Positions 6,921-10,737 of a stretch of 10,737 nt of DNA are shown here, piece after piece. Positions within the stretch are counted from its first letter, which is position 1; each line of letters starts with the position of its first letter. The stretch is from Eubacterium sp. UBA4343. Lineage in GTDB: Bacteria > Bacillota > Clostridia > Lachnospirales > Lachnospiraceae. The notes below the pieces were generated by a model. That model was not told the origin of the DNA and ran no database searches. It saw only the letters and a list, made by a program, of their open reading frames with translations. Position numbers and translations under genes: made by a program. The DNA lies in the NCBI GenBank assembly GCA_002394235.1, contig DGTF01000028.1, positions 1-10,737 on the forward strand, written 5' to 3'.

Positions 6921-6960
6921 CTTTCGCGAAAGATTCAGAAGCGTTTTAAAACGAAGCTTC
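6921..6960. other. Two small palindromes at the end of argD
   Basis: CTTTCGCGAAAG (6921-6932) is a perfect 12-bp palindrome, and CGTTTTAAAACG (6942-6953) overlaps the argD stop codon and is flanked by GAAG and CTTC. Both can form short hairpins on the minus strand, but no T tract follows, so a strong intrinsic terminator for the arg operon is not evident and read-through into comEA is possible. Confidence 0.35.
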
Positions 6961-8133
6961 CAGTCTCCGAATCATTTCATCAATATCTTCCCTCTCGATG
7001 ATGAGCGGGGGAACCAGACGGATCACATCTGATCCCGCTGAGATAACCACAAGCCCGTTCTTTAAGGCGTTTCCGACGATTTCACCCACCGGTCTTCCTG
7101 TCACAACAAGCCCCTGCATAAATCCCCTGCCGCGGCGCGCCGAGAGAAAATCATATCTGTCTACAAGTGCGTCAAGCTGCTGCTCCAGGTATGGAGTCAG
7201 CTTTCTCACATGTTCGACAATGTGATTTTTCTCGAACAGGTCAAATACCGTGCTGACCGCACGCGTCGCAAGAGGATTTCCTCCGTAAGTGCTGCCATGG
7301 TCGCCAGGTACCAGAGACCGTGATGCCGCCTTCTCGTTCAGCACAAAGCAGCCGACGGGAACGCCGCAGCCAAGTGCCTTGGCACAGGTCATAATATCCG
7401 GCTGTACGCCGAATTCCTGCCATGCCCAGAGATTGCCGGTACGACCCATTCCGCATTGAATCTCATCCAGAATCAGCAGAATATCATGCTCATCGCAAAG
7501 CTTCCGGACTCCCTCAAGGAACTCCTTTTCGGCCGGATATATGCCTCCCTCCCCCTGCACAGTTTCCATGATAACCGCACAGGTCTTGCCGTTGATGCAC
7601 TCTTCAACGCTCTTGAGGTCATTGAATCTGGCAAAACGGATTCCGCCGATCAGCGGCTTGAACGGTTCCTGATAGGAGGTATTTCCGGTGACGGAGAGTG
7701 CGCCAAGGCTTCTGCCATGGAAGGAATGCTCCATGGCAATGATTTCATGATCCGAACTCCCGTCCCTGAGCCATGCATACTTTCTTGCGGCTTTGATCGC
7801 GCCCTCGATTGCCTCTGTTCCGGAGTTTGTGAAAAACACCTTGCTCATGCCGCAGGACTGCGCCACTTTTCTCGCCGCTTCCGCCATCGGAACATTGTAG
7901 TACAGATTGGAGGTATGTATGATATGGTCGATCTGATCCTTCAGTGCGTCATTGTATTCCCGGTTTCCGTATCCGAGGCCGAAAACAGCGATGCCTGCCG
8001 CAAAATCCAGATATTTTTTCCCATCCGTGTCATAGAGATGAACCCCCTCACCTCTTTCGAATACTACCGGAAAACGGTTGTACGTGTGAAGAACATATTG
8101 ATCGGTTTCCTGCATAATTTCTTCAGTCTTCAT
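6946..8133 (-). CDS. argD: Acetylornithine aminotransferase
   Basis: This 395-residue PLP enzyme converts N-acetylglutamate semialdehyde and glutamate to N-acetylornithine and 2-oxoglutarate in the cytoplasm. It is a class-III aminotransferase: '[33 protein letters not shown]' at the start, '[18 protein letters not shown]', '[15 protein letters not shown]', the '[14 protein letters not shown]' Asp that contacts the PLP ring, the Schiff-base Lys252 in '[14 protein letters not shown]', and '[10 protein letters not shown]'. I chose the ATG at 8133, with GAGG 12 bases upstream; it overlaps the argB stop by 11 bases. An ATG at 8154 adds seven residues (MKRKNLI) but has a poorer ribosome site. The overlap implies coupled translation with argB. 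As in other bacteria it might also serve succinyl-diaminopimelate transamination, which cannot be judged here. Confidence 0.95.
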   Translation of the reverse strand: MKTEEIMQETDQYVLHTYNRFPVVFERGEGVHLYDTDGKKYLDFAAGIAVFGLGYGNREYNDALKDQIDHIIHTSNLYYNVPMAEAARKVAQSCGMSKVFFTNSGTEAIEGAIKAARKYAWLRDGSSDHEIIAMEHSFHGRSLGALSVTGNTSYQEPFKPLIGGIRFARFNDLKSVEECINGKTCAVIMETVQGEGGIYPAEKEFLEGVRKLCDEHDILLILDEIQCGMGRTGNLWAWQEFGVQPDIMTCAKALGCGVPVGCFVLNEKAASRSLVPGDHGSTYGGNPLATRAVSTVFDLFEKNHIVEHVRKLTPYLEQQLDALVDRYDFLSARRGRGFMQGLVVTGRPVGEIVGNALKNGLVVISAGSDVIRLVPPLIIEREDIDEMIRRLEASF

Positions 8134-9016
8134 GATTAAATTTTTCCTCTTCATTTCTCAGAATTGCGGTGCCGATACCCTTGTTTGTAAAGATTTCCAG
8201 AAGCAGACAGTGCGGAATTCTTCCATCCAGAATATGCACCCGGTTTACTCCGTTATTGATGGCATTGATGCAGTTCTGAAGCTTCGGGATCATTCCTCCC
8301 GCCACATGGCCGCTCTCCATCAGGCTCTTCGCTTCATCGATCGTGAGAAGAGAGATGAGTGTGGACGGGTCATCCTTGTCATAATATACGCCCTCAATAT
8401 CACTGAGGAACGCCAGCTTCTCCGCCTTCACCGCTTCTGCGATTGCGCTGGCCGCATCATCGGCATTAATATTGTAGGAATGATACTCGTCATCGGCGCC
8501 AACCGGACAGACGATCGGAAGAAAGTCCTTTTCCAGAAGATCGTTCAGGACCTTCGGATCCACCTTGCGAATATCGCCCACGTAGCCGATATCCTCACCG
8601 TCGGAATACTTCTTGTCAACCTGAAGAAGTCCTCCGTCCTTTCCACTGATTCCTACAGCCTTTACGCCAAGGCTCTCAACCATGCTCACCAGTTCCTTAT
8701 TCACCTTGTTCAGAACCATTTCGGCGATCTCCATGGTATCCTCATCCGTCACACGCAGTCCATTGACAAACCTCGGCTGCATGCCGACCTTTCCTACCCA
8801 CCTTGAAATTTCCTTTCCGCCGCCATGAACGATAATCGGTTTGAATCCGACCAGCTTCAGCAGAACCACATCCTTGATGACATTCTTCTTCAGCTCATCG
8901 TCGATCATCGCGCTTCCGCCGTATTTTACCACTATAATCTTGCGGTTGAATCTCTGAATATAGGGGAGTGCCTCGATGAGGACCTCCGCCTTGTCTAAGT
9001 ATTTCTGATTAACCAT
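8123..9016 (-). CDS. argB: N-acetylglutamate kinase
   Basis: This 297-residue amino-acid kinase phosphorylates N-acetylglutamate with ATP, the second step of arginine synthesis. It shows 'VVKYGGSAM' (about 29-37), '[11 protein letters not shown]' (about 61-71), 'ISGKDGGL', the substrate-site 'NINADDAA' (about 182-189) and 'GGMIPKL' (about 240-246) near the nucleotide site. About 25 residues precede the first core strand ([12 protein letters not shown] helix) and the C-terminus reads '[23 protein letters not shown]'; an N-terminal helix like this marks the hexameric arginine-inhibited class, so feedback control by arginine is likely. GGAGGTG lies 4 bases before the ATG. It follows argJ by 26 bases and overlaps argD at its end. 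Confidence 0.97.
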   Translation of the reverse strand: MVNQKYLDKAEVLIEALPYIQRFNRKIIVVKYGGSAMIDDELKKNVIKDVVLLKLVGFKPIIVHGGGKEISRWVGKVGMQPRFVNGLRVTDEDTMEIAEMVLNKVNKELVSMVESLGVKAVGISGKDGGLLQVDKKYSDGEDIGYVGDIRKVDPKVLNDLLEKDFLPIVCPVGADDEYHSYNINADDAASAIAEAVKAEKLAFLSDIEGVYYDKDDPSTLISLLTIDEAKSLMESGHVAGGMIPKLQNCINAINNGVNRVHILDGRIPHCLLLEIFTNKGIGTAILRNEEEKFNHED

Positions 9017-9042
9017 CTTTCACCTCCGGAGCCATGCAGAAA

Positions 9043-10266
9043 TCAGGATCTGTAATCTGCGTTGATCTTTATATAATCATAGGTGAGGTCACAGCCCCAG
9101 GCTGTCGCCTCCTCGCTTCCCATCTTGACGTCAGCAATACACGTTACCGCATCCTCAGAGAGGATCTTTGTCGCCTCATCCTCGCTGTAGCCCGTCGAAA
9201 CGCTGTTCTCTACGATTTTAATCCTACCGGCTTTGCTTTCAAAATAAAGATCCACATTCTCCGGATCAAATTTTGCACCCGAATATCCCATTGCGCAGAG
9301 GATTCTGCCCCAGTTTGCATCTCTTCCGTAGATCGCCGCCTTCGTAAGGTTTGATGTAACAATCGATTTCGCCAATGTTACGGCCTGATCCTTCGTCTTT
9401 GCGTGCACAACCTTTACTTCGAAAAGTCTGGTTGCTCCCTCTCCGTCGCCCGCAATCATCTTCGCAAGTTCACGGTTCACCGCAAAAAGCGCCTCGACGA
9501 ATTTATCATAATCCTCTCCACGGGAGGTAATATCCGGATTCCCGGCAAGACCGTTCGCCATGATCACGCAGGTGTCGTTCGTGGAGGTGTCTCCATCAAC
9601 CGAAATCATATTGTAAGTATCCTTCACCACCGTTGACAGCGCTTCCTGAAGCATCGTCCCGGAAATCACCGCATCCGTGGTGAGAAAAGAAAGCATCGTG
9701 CACATGTTTGGATGAATCATGCCTGCTCCCTTGCACATTCCACCGATGGTCACTGTTTTTCCGCCCAGTTCGATCTGCACCGATACCTCCTTCGGATGCG
9801 TATCCGTGGTCATGATGGACTGTGCCGCAATAGAAGCCGCTTCCCGGGAATTGTCCAGCATCGGAGCAAGAAGATGAATTCCCTTTTCGATGACATCTAC
9901 CGGGATCTGCGCACCGATCACCCCGGTCGAACCGATCAGAACTGAATCCGCCGGAATATCAAGCTCTTTCGATGCCGCCTCCGCCGTTCTCCGGCATGCA
10001 TCATAACCCTGTACACCCGTAGCCGCGTTTGCGATTCCACTGTTGATCACAACCGCCTGCGCGCTCTTGCTGTCATGCACCACATGCTGATCCCATTTCA
10101 CCGGAGCCGCTTTGACGAGATTCGTCGTAAAAGTACCCGCAACAACACAGGGCACAATACTGTAAATCATCGCCATATCCTTTGTATTTCCTTTTTTAAT
10201 GCCAGTGTGTCCGCCCGCCGCCTTAAAACCCATCGCGGCTGTCACACCATCATGTCCAATATTCAT
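9043..10266 (-). CDS. argJ: Bifunctional glutamate N-acetyltransferase / ornithine acetyltransferase
   Basis: ArgJ transfers the acetyl group from acetylornithine to glutamate, releasing ornithine; many versions also use acetyl-CoA. The 407-residue precursor has the oxyanion-region 'GSTGVIG' (near 115), 'CKGAGMIHPN' and the self-cleavage site 'NMCTMLSF', where Thr190 would become the N-terminal nucleophile of the beta chain. Further ArgJ landmarks are 'TSTNDTC', 'GDGEGATRL' and 'GRDANWGRI'. Most ArgJ proteins I recall have Ala or Gly before the nucleophilic Thr; here it is Cys189. AAGGAGG directly touches a first ATG at 10275 but is 9 bases from the ATG at 10266, which also starts the conserved 'NIGHDGVTAAMGFKAAG', so 10266 was chosen. 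It is the first gene of the argJ-argB-argD operon. Confidence 0.97.
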   Translation of the reverse strand: MNIGHDGVTAAMGFKAAGGHTGIKKGNTKDMAMIYSIVPCVVAGTFTTNLVKAAPVKWDQHVVHDSKSAQAVVINSGIANAATGVQGYDACRRTAEAASKELDIPADSVLIGSTGVIGAQIPVDVIEKGIHLLAPMLDNSREAASIAAQSIMTTDTHPKEVSVQIELGGKTVTIGGMCKGAGMIHPNMCTMLSFLTTDAVISGTMLQEALSTVVKDTYNMISVDGDTSTNDTCVIMANGLAGNPDITSRGEDYDKFVEALFAVNRELAKMIAGDGEGATRLFEVKVVHAKTKDQAVTLAKSIVTSNLTKAAIYGRDANWGRILCAMGYSGAKFDPENVDLYFESKAGRIKIVENSVSTGYSEDEATKILSEDAVTCIADVKMGSEEATAWGCDLTYDYIKINADYRS

Positions 10267-10297
10267 ACAAAACATCCTCCTTGTCGATTCTCTGTTA

Positions 10298-10326
10298 AGA
10301 ATAAACTTCTTTTTTGGATATGTAAA
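10298..10326 (-). promoter_or_regulatory. argJ operon promoter
   Basis: On the minus strand TTTACA (10326-10321) and TATTCT (10303-10298) are separated by 17 bases, matching the sigma-A consensus at 5 and 4 of 6 positions. The start would be near 10291, about 25 bases before the argJ ATG. The ArgR-like palindrome begins 7 bases upstream of the -35 box. Confidence 0.55.
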
Positions 10327-10333
10327 GAGCTAA

Positions 10334-10353
10334 ATATGTATAATTATGCATAT
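10334..10353. promoter_or_regulatory. ARG-box-like operator (ArgR/AhrC site)
   Basis: ATATGTATAATTATGCATAT is a 20-bp palindrome with one mismatched pair. Its core TATGTATAATTATGCATA fits the ARG box pattern TNTGNATWWWWATNCANW. It lies between the divergent arginine genes, next to the argJ -35 box, so repression by arginine-bound ArgR is a reasonable reading. The argR gene is not in the window. Confidence 0.6.
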
Positions 10354-10391
10354 TATTTTAAAATAATGCATATTATTTCAAAATAATGCAT
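10346..10391. repeat. 20-bp direct repeats with phased ATGCAT sites
   Basis: ATGCATATTATTTTAAAATA (10346-10365) is followed directly by ATGCATATTATTTCAAAATA (10366-10385), 19 of 20 identical, and a third ATGCAT starts at 10386. The three ATGCAT hexamers are exactly 20 bp apart, about two helical turns. The spacers contain ATTATTTTAAAATAAT (10352-10367), a perfect palindrome. The array overlaps the ARG-box-like palindrome at its left end and may extend cooperative ArgR binding. Confidence 0.75.
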
Positions 10392-10398
10392 TTAATGC

Positions 10399-10427
10399 TT
10401 GCATATCATACACAAGTGATGTATATT
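10399..10427 (+). promoter_or_regulatory. Candidate upstream promoter for argG
   Basis: TTGCAT (10399-10404) and TATATT (10422-10427) are 17 bases apart. The -35 box sits at the right end of the ATGCAT array, where ArgR could block it. A transcript from here would start inside the left terminal repeat of the hairpin element and carry that whole element in its leader. Confidence 0.35.
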
Positions 10428-10544
10428 CGTGTATAAGTCCAGTCGCAATGTTCTTGGCTCACGGGGAGCTTGCTTACCAGTGAGCAAGAACATTAGCGAC
10501 GACAACAGGTATGGGCACGAAGTGACGCAGGGACTTATACACGA
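10427..10544. repeat. 118-bp nested inverted-repeat element (MITE/REP-like or structured leader RNA)
   Basis: The ends are the perfect 14-bp inverted repeats TCGTGTATAAGTCC (10427-10440) and GGACTTATACACGA (10531-10544). Inside, 10442-10462 pairs with 10480-10500: GTCGC/GCGAC, AATGTTCTTG/CAAGAACATT and CTCAC/GTGAG, 20 bp in all, interrupted by one bulged A (10495) and one bulged G (10457), with a 17-base apical loop. The stretch 10501-10530 contains a small CAC-GAA-GTG hairpin (10516-10524). The whole could fold as a three-way junction closed by the terminal stem. No target-site duplication is evident. GC content is higher than the AT-rich operator next to it, consistent with insertion of a repeat, but a resident cis-acting RNA is equally possible. 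Confidence 0.7.
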
Positions 10545-10552
10545 GAAAACGC

Positions 10553-10581
10553 TTGTTCCATCTCCGGCGACTCGGTATAAT
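10553..10581 (+). promoter_or_regulatory. Candidate proximal promoter for argG
   Basis: TTGTTC (10553-10558) and a perfect TATAAT (10576-10581) are separated by 17 bases. The start would be near 10588, leaving about 113 bases of leader. It lies downstream of the hairpin element, so it would escape any effect of that element, and it is more than 150 bp from the ARG-box array. Confidence 0.5.
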
Positions 10582-10596
10582 GAGAATGTTCCGTGT

Positions 10597-10637
10597 ACCG
10601 GTCCATGTACAGGCTCTTCTGCTTCTGTACAACCGGT
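10597..10637 (+). other. Stable hairpin in the argG leader
   Basis: ACCGGT (10597-10602) pairs with ACCGGT (10632-10637), and after a 3-base bulge TGTACAG (10606-10612) pairs with CTGTACA (10625-10631), giving 13 bp around a 12-base loop. No T tract follows, so it is not a terminator by itself. A short CCGA/TCGG hairpin (10651-10663) comes after it. It could stabilise the mRNA or form part of a control switch. I see no T-box antiterminator (no GGGTGGNACCGCG) in this leader. Confidence 0.5.
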
Positions 10638-10700
10638 CCACCGGCTGCATCCGACAAAATCGGTAATTTCATATTTGATATATAAAGGAGGAAATTTCCC

Positions 10701-10737
10701 ATGAGTGAAAAGGTTGTTCTTGCATATTCCGGCGGTC
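10701..10737 (+). CDS. argG: Argininosuccinate synthase, N-terminal fragment
   Basis: Only 12 codons are present: MSEKVVLAYSGG, running off the window. 'AYSGG' is the start of the ATP-pyrophosphatase P-loop that binds ATP in ArgG, and this spacing from the start codon is typical of ArgG, which joins citrulline and aspartate. AAAGGAGG (10684-10691) lies 9 bases before the ATG. Other SGG-type enzymes share the motif, so the call depends partly on the divergent argJBD neighbours. Confidence 0.88.
   Translation, partial: MSEKVVLAYSGG

Noticed and set aside
10346..10391. CRISPR-like array
   Set aside because: The repeats are directly adjacent with no unique spacers, too short and AT-rich, and overlap an operator; there are no cas genes.
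10588..10700. T-box riboswitch in the argG leader
   Set aside because: No T-box antiterminator sequence, no stem I features and no terminator with a T tract are visible.
10429..10704. Plus-strand open frame of about 91 codons upstream of and overlapping the argG start
   Set aside because: It starts with GTG inside a terminal repeat without a ribosome site, runs through the hairpin element and both promoter boxes, and the product has no recognisable pattern.
1..10737. tRNA, rRNA, insertion sequences or prophage genes
   Set aside because: No cloverleaf, rRNA-like segment, transposase, integrase or phage protein was seen on either strand.

Overview
The window looks like a chromosomal segment of an anaerobic Clostridia bacterium, most probably Lachnospiraceae. 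The reasons are near 50% GC with AT-rich promoters, strong AAGGAGG-type ribosome binding sites, Gram-positive lipoprotein signals, and a combination of genes (GerMN lipoprotein, DUF6320-like zinc-ribbon membrane protein, alcohol-acetyltransferase-like protein, ComEA with an SLBB domain) that I associate with that family. The assignment is by gene content only. All complete genes are on the minus strand; only the start of argG at the right edge is on the plus strand.

Right part (about 6946-10737): an arginine biosynthesis locus. argJ-argB-argD run leftward as one operon, and argG starts rightward, divergently. The 434 bp between them holds an ArgR-type operator palindrome, a 20-bp-period array of ATGCAT sites, candidate promoters for both directions, a 118-bp element with perfect 14-bp terminal inverted repeats and a long internal hairpin, and a second hairpin in the proximal argG leader. 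ArgJ recycles the acetyl group from acetylornithine, ArgB phosphorylates N-acetylglutamate, ArgD makes acetylornithine, and ArgG acts later on citrulline. argC is not in the window.

Middle (about 5198-6900): a lipoprotein form of ComEA followed 30 bp later by an OmpR-family response regulator. They share a good promoter whose -35 box lies in a 15-bp palindrome. A hairpin after the regulator may be a weak terminator.

Left part (about 80-5150): a tightly packed five-gene operon with its own extended -10 promoter. In order it encodes a membrane-anchored Ser-rich protein, a condensation-fold acyltransferase with an HxxxDG motif, a zinc-ribbon six-helix membrane protein, a HAMP sensor histidine kinase, and a lipoprotein with two GerMN domains. 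The kinase is probably the partner of the response regulator about 2.8 kb away. Regulator, kinase and GerMN lipoprotein together resemble the actinobacterial MtrA-MtrB-LpqB set. The acyltransferase and the two membrane proteins inserted between regulator and kinase have no established job and are the best candidates for an undescribed envelope-related module.

The first 79 bases are ambiguous. They could be the start of a further translationally coupled gene, perhaps comEC, or a hairpin-rich intergenic repeat.
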